DNA of 49,127 bases from Bacteroidales bacterium (GTDB lineage: Bacteria > Bacteroidota > Bacteroidia > Bacteroidales > UBA932): NCBI GenBank assembly GCA_017443845.1, contig JAFSXX010000028.1, forward strand, positions 1-49,127. Direction: 5' to 3'. The notes beneath the pieces were generated by a model. It saw nothing but the letters and a program-made list of their open reading frames with translations. It made no database searches and was not told the origin of the DNA. A program made the translations under genes and the position numbers. This document shows positions 24,651-36,408 of the stretch, one piece after another. The stretch's first letter is position 1, and every line of letters begins with the position of its first letter.

Positions 24651-27206
24651 TCAGAACGGTCCGAAAGGGGAACCGCTCCCCACGGATGTCACCTTTGAGG
24701 TGACGGTGAATTCCTTCATTGTCTCACCCCCCTCGAGGGTGCCGGCACCATACCAGTTCTCCCACGAATCGGAACAGCCCGTCAGGGTGCCGCCCTTCTT
24801 GAAGACGAAATTGCCGCCAGCTATTTCGGGACAGCTGACTATCAGTATCGACCCCCTGGAGCTCAAATTCCTGGGAATCACATAACTGAACAAGGTGGTG
24901 GAGCCGTCGCTCCTGCAAAGCGAGACTACCTCATCCTTCAGCGCTCCGGAATTGCTGAACAATACGGTATATTGCATGGACAAACTCTTATTGGGCCTTA
25001 CGGCGCCGCCGGCAAAGCCGAGCAATATGCCGCCGTTGACCGTAAAATCATTGCCGTTGTCGGTATCGAACGCCTCTTCGGGCGTGGAACTGCCGCTAGA
25101 AAGGGCGATGCCTCCGTTGATGACAATCTTCCCGTTGGAATCGAGGCCGTCGTTGTTGGAAGCGTAGCAGAGAAGCTTTCCGCCGTTGATGGTGAAGCTC
25201 TTTGCGGCATTGACGGCATCGTCGTAGGCATACGAGCGGATCTCCCCGCCGTTGATGACGAAAGAGGACTTGCTCTCGATGCCTTCCGAACCCTCGCTAT
25301 TGCCGGTGACATTCACTGTTATAGAGCCTCCGTTGACAGTCAGATCGCCGTCGACCTTGATCCCCTTGGGCGAGCTGGTCACGTTCCTATTGTATTCATA
25401 CCGGGCTCCCGCGGTGGCGATATCCACCGTTCCCCCGTCGAATACCGCGGTGCGGTCCACGCTGATACCCTTGCCTCCGTCGCCGGTGCTACGCGCGATG
25501 ATGGTGCCGCCGCTCATATGGAAGAGGCTGTCCACCTTGAGGCAGCAGGAGCCGACCGCTTCACGCGCCGAGCTGTCGTACGTTCCGCCGCCGGTGGTGC
25601 CCAACTCGAGTTTGCCGCCGGTCATTTCGAAACAGCCGTCAGTGCTGACGGCCTTGCCCGCGACGCTGCTCACGTGGGAGTAGATAAGGCCGCCCGTGAT
25701 CTTTATTCCGATTCCGTCGGAAGCGTCGCCCTTGGCCTTGATGCCGTTGTCGGCGGCATCGGTCACCGCCAGGGTCACTCCGGGACGGGTATAGAGATAT
25801 TCGTCGGTCGAGATGCCGTGCTTGCTGTTGCCCTTGGCCACAAGGACTCCCGAGCCGCTGAAAATCAGCGACCCTTCGGCAAAGAAACATCCCTTGCGGT
25901 CCTCCGTCGAGGAGGTCCCGCCGCCCAGATAGACATAGTCCGCCACATACGACGGAGCGTCGGCGATGCGGTTTGTGGTACCGGGCGCCAGATGCACGAA
26001 AACGCGCTTGTGGCACTGGCTGTTGATGGCCGGCCCCCGCTTAGAGGTAATATCGGCCCCGGAGAGCGTCAGCTTGAACTTCTTGTCGCCATAGACCTTG
26101 AGCGATCCGTCGGTGGCGGTGCCCTTGAGGATTATCTCCACATTCTTGACGCTCTTGGTGAGCATATCCACAGTGACGTGGGCGCCGTTTGTGGTTATGT
26201 TGATATTCTTGTTGGTGGTCGCCACGCTGGCCGAAGTGCCGTTATATACGATGCTTACGGTATTGTTGAAGGTATTGGCCTCCCAGAAAAAATCGGCGTC
26301 GGTACCGACGGCATCGAGGGCGGCGTCAGTGGCTTTCTCGCCGTCGTACGGCTCGACCGTTATTATGTTCTCATCCACGGTGCCCGCTCCCGTCACATCG
26401 GTGACGGTATAGACCTTCGCCCTCTCGAAGGAGAGCGACTCCTGGGTGAACTTGGTCATCGTCGAGCCGTCGGTATATTCGACGGTCATCGTGATGCCCA
26501 GCTCGAAGACGTGGGGCATCAGGGCTACGAAAAAAGAGGTCGTATCGGAGGTTGAGAGCCGGACGCCCTCTCCGCAGTCGAGCACTATCTTCTTGATGGG
26601 TGCCCCATCATCGTCGGCGGTGCCCGTAAGTGTCGCCGAAAGCGACGGGACGTCGATGGTGACGGGACCGGAAAGGACGTCGTGGTTGTTGCCCGAGAGG
26701 GTGACCGATTTTACCGTCTTGGAGCCCGCCATCCTGAAGTTGATGAACGAGCAAAGGTTCATCATCCTGAAGGAGTCGCCGCTGCCGGAGGCCAGCAGTA
26801 TATTGGCTCCGACACCGTAACTGCCTTCAAGATACTCCTGTTCGCCCGGGAAGGTGGTCGAAACGGTGCTGTCGGCAGAATAAGCCGCCCGGGCGTCGTA
26901 GGGATAGAGCAATACGGTATAATCGGTAGCAAAGGTGGCCGTTCCCTCCGAAACACGGGTCAGGGGGCCCTGCGCATCTCCGGTCGAGCCGTCGAAGCGC
27001 CAGCAGGAATTGGCATCGGAAAGGCGGAAAACGGAGAGCAGGTCGCCCTCTGTCCAGACCGTCTTCATCTCATCCAAAAGCTGCACCCTGGTGCAGGATT
27101 CCGCGGTGACCCGGATGACATCCGTCGGAAGGCTTTCGGGCCCCTTTTCACACGCAGAAATGGCCAGCAATGCAATTGCTGACAGAAGAAGTAAACCTCG
27201 CTTCAT
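24651..27206 (-). CDS. Large surface lipoprotein with carbohydrate-binding (Cthe_2159-like) beta-helix repeats
   Basis: From ATG 27206 the product has 851 residues with lipobox AISAC (Cys19). Residues 25-310 form a fimbrillin-like domain with the W-TEGD-LLSVF motif near 51-60, matching the other two lipoproteins of the window. From about 330 onward comes the carbohydrate-binding domain known from Cthe_2159-like proteins, with GSLKVYGDKKFKLTLSGADI, KRGPAINSQ and HGISTDEYL. It continues in beta-helix repeats of the type FVINGGEIRS, FTINGGKLLC and IVINGGIALS. Known relatives bind acidic plant polysaccharides such as polygalacturonate; that ligand is not proven here. An in-frame start upstream at 27335 would spoil the signal peptide and is rejected. 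Confidence 0.88.
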   Translation of the reverse strand: MKRGLLLLSAIALLAISACEKGPESLPTDVIRVTAESCTRVQLLDEMKTVWTEGDLLSVFRLSDANSCWRFDGSTGDAQGPLTRVSEGTATFATDYTVLLYPYDARAAYSADSTVSTTFPGEQEYLEGSYGVGANILLASGSGDSFRMMNLCSFINFRMAGSKTVKSVTLSGNNHDVLSGPVTIDVPSLSATLTGTADDDGAPIKKIVLDCGEGVRLSTSDTTSFFVALMPHVFELGITMTVEYTDGSTMTKFTQESLSFERAKVYTVTDVTGAGTVDENIITVEPYDGEKATDAALDAVGTDADFFWEANTFNNTVSIVYNGTSASVATTNKNINITTNGAHVTVDMLTKSVKNVEIILKGTATDGSLKVYGDKKFKLTLSGADITSKRGPAINSQCHKRVFVHLAPGTTNRIADAPSYVADYVYLGGGTSSTEDRKGCFFAEGSLIFSGSGVLVAKGNSKHGISTDEYLYTRPGVTLAVTDAADNGIKAKGDASDGIGIKITGGLIYSHVSSVAGKAVSTDGCFEMTGGKLELGTTGGGTYDSSAREAVGSCCLKVDSLFHMSGGTIIARSTGDGGKGISVDRTAVFDGGTVDIATAGARYEYNRNVTSSPKGIKVDGDLTVNGGSITVNVTGNSEGSEGIESKSSFVINGGEIRSYAYDDAVNAAKSFTINGGKLLCYASNNDGLDSNGKIVINGGIALSSGSSTPEEAFDTDNGNDFTVNGGILLGFAGGAVRPNKSLSMQYTVLFSNSGALKDEVVSLCRSDGSTTLFSYVIPRNLSSRGSILIVSCPEIAGGNFVFKKGGTLTGCSDSWENWYGAGTLEGGETMKEFTVTSKVTSVGSGSPFGPF

Positions 27207-27246
27207 AATATAGAGATGCCCGATCCCGGTCGGGCATGACAAGCAA

Positions 27247-27879
27247 CTATTTGTCTTCCTCCTTGCTGCCGGAGAAGAAACGCCAGTGGAAGATAAGCAG
27301 ATAGATGGCGCCGCAGGTGATGCAACTGTCGGCAAAATTGAATATCGGCCTGAAGAAGATGACGTGGCGGCCGCCCCAGAAAGGCACCCACGAGGGAAGG
27401 TCAGTGTCGATCAGGGGGAAATAGAGCATATCCACCACCTTGCCCTGCAGGAAGGGGGCATAGCCGCCTCCGGGAGGGAAAAGCTGCGCCACCTCGGTAA
27501 AGGTGCTCTCGGAGAAAACAAGGCCGTAGAAGAGTGAATCCACTATGTTGCCCAGTGCTCCGCACATAATTGCCGCAAGGCCTACAAGGACGCCCCAGGG
27601 AGTCTCCGGCTTCTTGAGGAGACGCCTCATATAGATCAGGATAATCGCCACGAGGACGATCCTGAAAATACTGAGCAGATACTTGCCGATCTGGCCTCCG
27701 AACTGCATTCCGAAGGCCATGCCGTTGTTCTCTATGAAATAGATCTGGAACCAGTCACCCAGCACGTGGATGCTCTGTCCGATAGTCATATTGGTCTTGA
27801 CCAGGATCTTGATGACCTGGTCGATGACAAGGAGAAGGACGACGAAGATGGAAATCCTGGTGCCGCGGGAAAGCTTCAT
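27247..27879 (-). CDS. lspA: Lipoprotein signal peptidase
   Basis: The 210-residue inner membrane aspartic protease has four predicted spans. The family motifs are present: VLLLVIDQVIKILV at the N-terminus, ENNGMAFGM, and the two catalytic aspartates in GNIVDSLFYG and FNFADSCITCG. It cleaves signal peptides of lipidated prolipoproteins, which the several lipoproteins of this window need. It is slightly longer than usual because of an insertion between the aspartates. It starts six bases after the DksA-like gene; the order ileS - regulator - lspA is the common one. Confidence 0.95.
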   Translation of the reverse strand: MKLSRGTRISIFVVLLLVIDQVIKILVKTNMTIGQSIHVLGDWFQIYFIENNGMAFGMQFGGQIGKYLLSIFRIVLVAIILIYMRRLLKKPETPWGVLVGLAAIMCGALGNIVDSLFYGLVFSESTFTEVAQLFPPGGGYAPFLQGKVVDMLYFPLIDTDLPSWVPFWGGRHVIFFRPIFNFADSCITCGAIYLLIFHWRFFSGSKEEDK

Positions 27880-27885
27880 CGCCTG

Positions 27886-28284
27886 TTACTTGCTGGTCAT
27901 ATTCTTGCCCTCGACACTGAGCGTAGCGTGGGGCACGAGTTTGAGCCTCTCCTTGGGAATGAGTTTGCCGGTTACGCGGCAGATGCCGTAAGTCTTGTTC
28001 TCGATGCGTACAAGGGCGGCTTCGAGGTTCTGGATGAACTTGTACTGACGGGACGCGAGCTGGCTGGCCTCCTCCTTCGAGAGGGCCGACGCTCCTTCCT
28101 CGAGCACTTTGAAAGTGGGGGAAGTGTCCTCGGTATCGTTACTTGCGCGGTGGTTGACCGCATCCTTGAGCATATTGTATTCGCTGCGCGCCTGCTCGAG
28201 TTTTTCGAGAATCAGCTGCTTGAATTCCTGCAGCTCCTCGTCGCTGTAACGGACTTTCTCCTGGGTTTCTTTGTTCTGCTCCAT
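27886..28284 (-). CDS. DksA/TraR family protein with incomplete zinc finger
   Basis: The 132-residue protein has an N-terminal coiled coil (YSDEELQEFKQLILEKLEQA) and a C-terminal DksA/TraR-type finger (YGICRVTGKLIPKERL, then LVPHATLSVE). Only one of the four usual zinc-binding cysteines is left, as in other Bacteroidota members. Family proteins bind the secondary channel of RNA polymerase and modulate initiation with ppGpp; this role is inferred. It lies between ileS and lspA in one operon. Confidence 0.85.
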   Translation of the reverse strand: MEQNKETQEKVRYSDEELQEFKQLILEKLEQARSEYNMLKDAVNHRASNDTEDTSPTFKVLEEGASALSKEEASQLASRQYKFIQNLEAALVRIENKTYGICRVTGKLIPKERLKLVPHATLSVEGKNMTSK

Positions 28285-28332
28285 ATCTTTTTCGCTTTTA
28301 GTTCTTCAAAGTTACAAAAAAGGAATCGGAAA

Positions 28333-31713
<3,381 letters not shown>

Positions 31714-31725
31714 TTATTTTTGAAT

Positions 31726-31755
31726 TTGCAAAGATACGATTATTCACTAATTTTG
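31726..31755 (+). promoter_or_regulatory. cvpA promoter overlapping the divergent ileS -7 box
   Basis: Plus strand: TTG at 31726-31728, 19 bases, then TAATTTTG at 31748-31755, a full consensus match 22 bases before the cvpA ATG. Minus strand: TATCTTTG (31729-31736), an exact -7 box for ileS, lies inside the same stretch. The two promoters must compete for polymerase. Confidence 0.7.
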
Positions 31756-31777
31756 AAACCCGCAAGATACACATAAA

Positions 31778-32263
31778 ATGGGAACTATCGATATAATAAT
31801 CCTCGTCTGCCTGTTGCCTTCGCTCTACTTCGGTCTCAAGAACGGCCTCGTCAAGCAGATTATCTCCTTCGCAGTAATATATCTGGGAATCACCCTCTCG
31901 CTCAAGTTCTCGGGCTTGGTCGAACCACTGGTGCAGCAATATCTCCACATAGAGGGCTTCTGGGCCAAGTTCATCGCCTTTGTCGCCATCTTCGCGGCGG
32001 TGGCCCTCGTCCTCTCCCTGCTCGGCAATATCATCGACAAAGCCATCAAGGCGGGGGCGACCGGATTCCTCAACAGGGTGCTCGGGCTGCTTCTCTCGGT
32101 TTTCATCTTCGTCCTGCTGACCGCTCTGCTGGTCTATATGGTCGATGCCCTCAACCAGGCCACCGACCTCATCCCGAAAGAGAAACTCGCTGAGTCAAAG
32201 CTATATCCGTTTATGCTGGATATCGCAAAAACGTTTTTTCCGTATTTGAAATCACTTTTCTAA
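31778..32263 (+). CDS. cvpA: CvpA family inner membrane protein
   Basis: The 161-residue membrane protein has four predicted spans and the CvpA family start (IDIIILVCLLPSLYFGLKNG). E. coli CvpA was named for a requirement in colicin V production and is linked to envelope stress tolerance. Here it is the first plus-strand gene before a double-glycine peptide export cluster of the colicin V type. A weak terminator (32288-32311) separates them, so joint function is only suggested by position. Confidence 0.85.
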   Translation: MGTIDIIILVCLLPSLYFGLKNGLVKQIISFAVIYLGITLSLKFSGLVEPLVQQYLHIEGFWAKFIAFVAIFAAVALVLSLLGNIIDKAIKAGATGFLNRVLGLLLSVFIFVLLTALLVYMVDALNQATDLIPKEKLAESKLYPFMLDIAKTFFPYLKSLF

Positions 32264-32268
32264 AAAAA

Positions 32269-32311
32269 CGGTTTACGACAAAACCGGACAATTTTTCAGA
32301 AATTGTTTTTT
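32269..32311 (+). terminator. Terminator-like hairpins after cvpA
   Basis: Two small hairpins follow the stop: CGGTTT/AAACCG (32269-32274 and 32281-32286) and ACAATTT/AAATTGT (32288-32294 and 32300-32306). The second runs into a tract of T residues (to 32311). The stems are short, so termination is probably partial. Confidence 0.45.
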
Positions 32312-32376
32312 GAGCATACGTTTTTCGCGTTTCGCCCCTTTCTTTGCCTCCGGAACCACAAACGGAGGAAGAACCG

Positions 32377-32523
32377 ATGAAACGCGAAAATGAGGCATTG
32401 CCGCTCTCCGAACTCGAAGTTACGGTAGAAGGGCTGCTCCCTAAACAGAGCGGAGCTGCCAGGGGTGCCTACTTTATCCTGATGATTCTGCTTATCATCC
32501 TCTTCGTGGCGGTTATTGCGTGA
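32377..32523 (+). CDS. 48-residue single-span membrane protein at the head of the peptide export cluster
   Basis: The ORF has a good ribosome-binding site (GGAGGAAGAACCG before ATG). Residues 1-30 are hydrophilic (MKRENEALPLSELEVTVEGL) and residues 31-48 form one hydrophobic span (AYFILMILLIILFVAVIA) ending at the stop. Two readings are possible. The cytoplasmic part and span look like the N-terminus of the HlyD-type adaptors that accompany peptidase-ABC exporters in Bacteroidota, cut off after the span. Alternatively it is a small immunity or accessory protein, which in bacteriocin clusters is often a tiny membrane protein. It ends 57 bases before the exporter gene. Confidence 0.6.
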   Translation: MKRENEALPLSELEVTVEGLLPKQSGAARGAYFILMILLIILFVAVIA

Positions 32524-32580
32524 GTTCGGGGGAGCAGTGCAGTTGACATTGTGCCGGGTGGAGCTCCCCTTTATTGAAGG

Positions 32581-34695
32581 ATGAAGATGAAGACAGATAT
32601 CAGACAGCACGACATTTCCGACTGCGCGGCGGCGGTAATCTGCTCGGTGGCGCGCCACTATGGGAGGGATATCCCCCTCACGGTCATACGCGAGGCCTCG
32701 GGCACCAGCTCGCTGGGAACCTCCGTGAAAGGGGTGATCGACGCCTGCACGCAACTGGGGTTCAAGGCCGGAGGATACAGATCCCCCGAAAAGGACTTCG
32801 CCCCGCTGCGGAAGCTGGGATACCCCATCGTGCTGCATATCATAAACCGGCGGGGAGACCTCCATTTCGTGGTCCTTTACGGCCTCAAGGGAGGCAAGGC
32901 CACCATAATGGATCCCGCTCCCGGCCGCCACTTGAAGATTTCCGAAGCCGAACTCCGCGAAATGTGGACCGGCTACCTGATAGTCATAACCCCGGATCCG
33001 GGCAAGGCATCCTTTTCAAAACGCCCAGTTTCACCTCTGAAACAACTTGTTACTATTCTTGCTTCTATCAAATCTCATGATTTTCCCCTCGCCCTGCTCG
33101 GATCCTTTTTCTCGATTTTCACCGGAATCGTCACCGCGGTTTTCCTGCAGAAGACGATCGATACCATACTGCCCGGAGGCGACCCCGCAGCCCTCGCCAG
33201 GGCCGTAGGGCTTATGGCAGCGCTGGCCGTATGCGGACTCGGGGTATCCTATCTGAGGGCTATCTACGCCCTGCGCACCGGACTCAAGATCGACGGCACC
33301 CTGATCCTGGGATATCTCAGGAGCCTGTTCAAACTCCCGGCCGGATTCTTCGCCCACCGGGGAGCCGGCGAACTCAACTCGAGGATAGCCGACGCCGTCA
33401 AGGTGAGGGCATTCCTCACCGAAGGCGTGACCTCGGCCCTCACCGGAGCCTTTATGCTCTGCGCCTCCTTCGCCCTGATGTTCCATTACAACTGGAAACT
33501 CGCCCTCTTCGCCGCGGCCTTCATACCGTTCTATGTACTGCTCTTCGCAATCTCCGACCAGGTGAACCGGAAGGTCAAGCGGGAGGTCATCGAGAGCGCC
33601 GCATCGTTCGAGGAGAAGAGCGTGGAGTGCATCTCCTCGATCCGCACCCTCAAGTATTTCGACCGGCGCGGCAGCGGCTACCTCAACCTCGAGAGGCGCT
33701 ACGCCGAACTCAGCGGCAACATCTACAGGGGCGGACGGTGGCTCGACATATTCGCGACGGCCGGAGAGGGGCTCAACACAGCGATGCTCCTCAGCGTGCT
33801 GGCCTTCGGATCGGGCCTCGTAATGAAAGGCAGCCTCTCGGCCGGCGAGCTGGTCTCCTTCTACTCCCTTATGGCCTATTTCTCCTCCCCTCTCGGGCAG
33901 CTGGCCGCCATCAGCGACGGCTACAACGAGGCGAAGATCTCGCTCGAAAGGCTCAGGGACATAACTACCCTCGACCCCGAGGGTGAGGGCTGCATCAGGG
34001 TTCCCCTCGATGACGCCGGAGACCTGGAATTCAGGAATGTGGATTTCTCATATCCCGGAGCGCCGCCCCTGCTCGAGAAGTTCAGCGCCGTCTTCCCCGC
34101 CGGCAAGATAACAGCCATCCGGGGTGAGAGCGGATGCGGAAAGAGCTCGCTCGCCGCCCTGCTGATGCGGGACTATCCGGTCCGGGCGGGAAAGATACTC
34201 GCAGGAGGCACCGACATCTCGATAATCGACCTCCCCCAGTGGCGCAGCCACATCACCATAGTACCGCAGGAGCCTTCGCTGATGAACGCATCGATCCTCG
34301 ACAACATCACCGGGGGCAGCGCCGAGCCCGACTTGAAGCGTGTCGCAGGGCTCCTCGACGAACTGGGGATGAAGGAGTTCGTCACCTCGCTCCCCACCGG
34401 ATTGCTGACCGTGATAGGAGAACGCGGGGCCCTGCTCTCCGGAGGCCAGAGGCAGAGGATAGCCCTCGCCAGGGCTCTCTACCTCGAACCGCGGATCCTC
34501 ATAATGGACGAGGCCACCTCCTCGCTCGACGAGGAGTCGCAGGGCTATATCCTCAAGAAGGCGCAGGCCTTCAGGGATGAGGGAGGAACAGTGATAATGA
34601 TAACCCACCGCAGCGACAATGCGGCCATTGCAGACTATATAATAAATATGGATGAGTGCGCACTCACCGGGCTGAAGGCGGAGGCCCATACCTGA
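32581..34695 (+). CDS. C39 peptidase-containing ABC exporter for double-glycine leader peptides
   Basis: The 704-residue protein has three parts. Residues 1-140 are a C39 peptidase: Gln9 and Cys15 in RQHDISDCAAAVIC, His95 in DLHFVVLYG, and Asp111 in IMDPAPG. Residues 155-460 are the membrane domain. Residues 480-704 are the ATPase: Walker A GESGCGKSS (Lys521), signature LSGGQRQR (619-626), Walker B ILIMDE and the H-loop His676. Such proteins cut the leader after Gly-Gly and export the mature peptide through the inner membrane. The usual Gly after the catalytic Cys is Ala here. The gene lies directly before two genes for double-glycine peptides and before the outer membrane channel and adaptor. 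Confidence 0.93.
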   Translation: MKMKTDIRQHDISDCAAAVICSVARHYGRDIPLTVIREASGTSSLGTSVKGVIDACTQLGFKAGGYRSPEKDFAPLRKLGYPIVLHIINRRGDLHFVVLYGLKGGKATIMDPAPGRHLKISEAELREMWTGYLIVITPDPGKASFSKRPVSPLKQLVTILASIKSHDFPLALLGSFFSIFTGIVTAVFLQKTIDTILPGGDPAALARAVGLMAALAVCGLGVSYLRAIYALRTGLKIDGTLILGYLRSLFKLPAGFFAHRGAGELNSRIADAVKVRAFLTEGVTSALTGAFMLCASFALMFHYNWKLALFAAAFIPFYVLLFAISDQVNRKVKREVIESAASFEEKSVECISSIRTLKYFDRRGSGYLNLERRYAELSGNIYRGGRWLDIFATAGEGLNTAMLLSVLAFGSGLVMKGSLSAGELVSFYSLMAYFSSPLGQLAAISDGYNEAKISLERLRDITTLDPEGEGCIRVPLDDAGDLEFRNVDFSYPGAPPLLEKFSAVFPAGKITAIRGESGCGKSSLAALLMRDYPVRAGKILAGGTDISIIDLPQWRSHITIVPQEPSLMNASILDNITGGSAEPDLKRVAGLLDELGMKEFVTSLPTGLLTVIGERGALLSGGQRQRIALARALYLEPRILIMDEATSSLDEESQGYILKKAQAFRDEGGTVIMITHRSDNAAIADYIINMDECALTGLKAEAHT

Positions 34696-34727
34696 ATTCC
34701 GCCATAACCATCTAAAACAAAACACCT

Positions 34728-34916
34728 ATGGAAGAAAAAATGTTGAAGGATTCGGGGTTGTTGGAAATGACTTCTTCCGAACTGTATCTGAGGGGCGGTG
34801 CAAGTGCCCTTGAAACGATCTTCGCCAAGATCAAGTATGTCGTTAACTTCATCGCCGACTATGTCCCCAAGTTCCTCAAGGGAATCGCGGACGGATTCGG
34901 AGTCAAGATATTCTAG
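34728..34916 (+). CDS. Double-glycine leader peptide A (bacteriocin-like precursor)
   Basis: The 62-residue precursor has a leader of 24 residues ending ELYLRGG, with the classical spacing of hydrophobic and acidic residues (SGLLEMTSSELYLRGG). The predicted mature peptide of 38 residues, ASALETIFAK to DGFGVKIF, has no cysteine, a net charge near +2, an amphipathic helical pattern, and a GxxxG motif (GIADG) near its C-terminus. It lies 32 bases after the C39 exporter gene and 12 bases before a second such gene. Class IIb bacteriocin subunits have this size, charge and motif; activity is not shown. A signalling peptide is the alternative. Confidence 0.85.
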   Translation: MEEKMLKDSGLLEMTSSELYLRGGASALETIFAKIKYVVNFIADYVPKFLKGIADGFGVKIF

Positions 34917-34928
34917 GAGGGGCGGTAT

Positions 34929-35099
34929 ATGAAAGAGATCAAGAACCTCGGACTCGTAGCCGTCAGCGCCAATGAGGCCGCGGCCGTTTTCGGCGGCGTC
35001 GACAAGGGAGCTCAGGAGACCCTCTACATCATCGGTTACGTCATCGGCGTCATCGCCAAGGTATTCACCAGCATCTTCTCCCTCATTACGAGGAAGTAG
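34929..35099 (+). CDS. Double-glycine leader peptide B (bacteriocin-like precursor)
   Basis: The 56-residue precursor has a 23-residue leader, with VSANEAAAVFGG at its end, that resembles the leader of peptide A (GL-x2-x-S-x2-E...GG). The predicted mature part has 33 residues, VDKGAQETLY to SLITRK. It is very hydrophobic in the middle, has no cysteine, a net charge near +2 with a basic tail, and carries GYVIG, a GxxxG motif inside the hydrophobic helix. The Shine-Dalgarno GGAGGGGCGG directly overlaps the stop of peptide A. The next gene (TolC-like) starts nine bases after its stop. The pairing of two different short cationic peptides in one operon suggests they act together. Confidence 0.85.
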   Translation: MKEIKNLGLVAVSANEAAAVFGGVDKGAQETLYIIGYVIGVIAKVFTSIFSLITRK

Positions 35100-35108
35100 C
35101 CTGACGCT

Positions 35109-36407
35109 ATGAGGGGATTCATCCTGGCAGCGGTCCTCGCCGCGCTGCTGCCGTCCGCCGCATCCGGGCCGTTTACGCTCGAAGAGTGCATCAGGATGGC
35201 ACTGGGCAGCGACCGTTCCCTGCGGCAGCGGGAGGCGGCCCTGTCGGAAAGCCGGACAGAAAGGGCGCTTTCCATCCTGGACTGGATTCCCGAAATCAGC
35301 GTAGGAGCCGGCAATGATTTCAACTGGGGGCGCTCCGTGGATATGCAGGAACTCCTGATAGTGGACAACCGGATGACCCTGACCACCTCGTTCACCGCGA
35401 ATGCTTCGGTTTCGCTCACCAAACTCGCCCTCAACCCTTTGCGCGGAGAGGGCCTCAGGCTGGACGAAGAAGATGCATCCCTCGCCCTGGAACTGGCCCG
35501 CAGGCAGCTCGCCGCCGATGTTACGGGATGCTTCCTGCAGGTTCTGCTCTGCCGCCAGGCGTGCGGTATCTGCGAGGGCAACAGCGCGGAAATGGAGGCT
35601 GCCCTCGCCGAAGCCAGGGCGAGGGTCGAAGCCGGGGAAATGGCTCCCGGGGAACTCTCCGGGATGGAGGCCCAACTCTGCAGGGAACGCTCCGCAGCCG
35701 TCGAAGCCGCCAACCGGTTGAAACTTGCCGGACTCACACTTTGCGATTATCTGGATCTGCCGCCGGAGGAGGAACTTCAACTCCTTCCTCCGACGGAAGA
35801 TTCCTTACCCCGCATCGACTGGAAACGGGTTTTGGACTATTCCAGCGGCGACGATCCCGGGATATCCGCCGCCAGGAACGGCGTCGAGCGCGGCAAAAAC
35901 AGCATTAAACTGGCCTGGGCCGCTTTCCTGCCACAGATCACACTCTCGGGAGGATGCGGGACATATTACGGCAACACCGGAAACGGAAGTTTCGGCCGGC
36001 AGCTCTCGAACAATATCAACCCTTACGCCTCAGTCACCCTGTCGATTCCACTGACCGGAGGCTCGGCCAATGCCAGGGCGCTCTCTCAGGCGAAGACGGA
36101 ACTCCGGAGCAGGATCCTGGAGATGGAGAAAGTCCGCATAAAGAGCGCCTCCGACCTCAGGAGCGAGCTGGCCGAGGCCGACAATCTCTACGCCAGCCAC
36201 GCCGCGGCCAAAGGGAGCCTCGAGGCGGCATTGCGTGCCGAGGCGGATGCCGCGCTCCGGTTCAGGGCCGGGGAGATTTCGGGAAGCGATTATCTCTCTG
36301 CCAGGAACGCACGGCTTAAGGCCCAGGCGGAGCTGCTTCAGGCCAGATACCGCTACCTGCTGAAGCTCAAAATCCTGGAATACCGCTACGGCATAAAGAG
36401 CTATTGA
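35109..36407 (+). CDS. TolC family outer membrane channel protein
   Basis: The 432-residue protein has a signal peptide (MRGFILAAVLAALLPSAASG) and the two repeated OEP halves of TolC-like channels. Conserved features are LEECIRMALGSDRSLRQREA near residue 25, long alpha-helical coiled-coil stretches (EAALAEARARVEAGEMAPGE), a beta region ASVTLSIPL near 310, and a second helix-turn FRAGEISGSDYLSARN near the end. It would form the outer membrane exit of a tripartite exporter with the C39 ABC protein and the adaptor encoded next, one base after its stop. Confidence 0.9.
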   Translation: MRGFILAAVLAALLPSAASGPFTLEECIRMALGSDRSLRQREAALSESRTERALSILDWIPEISVGAGNDFNWGRSVDMQELLIVDNRMTLTTSFTANASVSLTKLALNPLRGEGLRLDEEDASLALELARRQLAADVTGCFLQVLLCRQACGICEGNSAEMEAALAEARARVEAGEMAPGELSGMEAQLCRERSAAVEAANRLKLAGLTLCDYLDLPPEEELQLLPPTEDSLPRIDWKRVLDYSSGDDPGISAARNGVERGKNSIKLAWAAFLPQITLSGGCGTYYGNTGNGSFGRQLSNNINPYASVTLSIPLTGGSANARALSQAKTELRSRILEMEKVRIKSASDLRSELAEADNLYASHAAAKGSLEAALRAEADAALRFRAGEISGSDYLSARNARLKAQAELLQARYRYLLKLKILEYRYGIKSY

Positions 36408-36408
36408 T

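Noticed and set aside
27207-27335. Upstream start for the carbohydrate-binding lipoprotein
   Set aside because: It would place 43 non-signal residues before a clear lipoprotein signal peptide.
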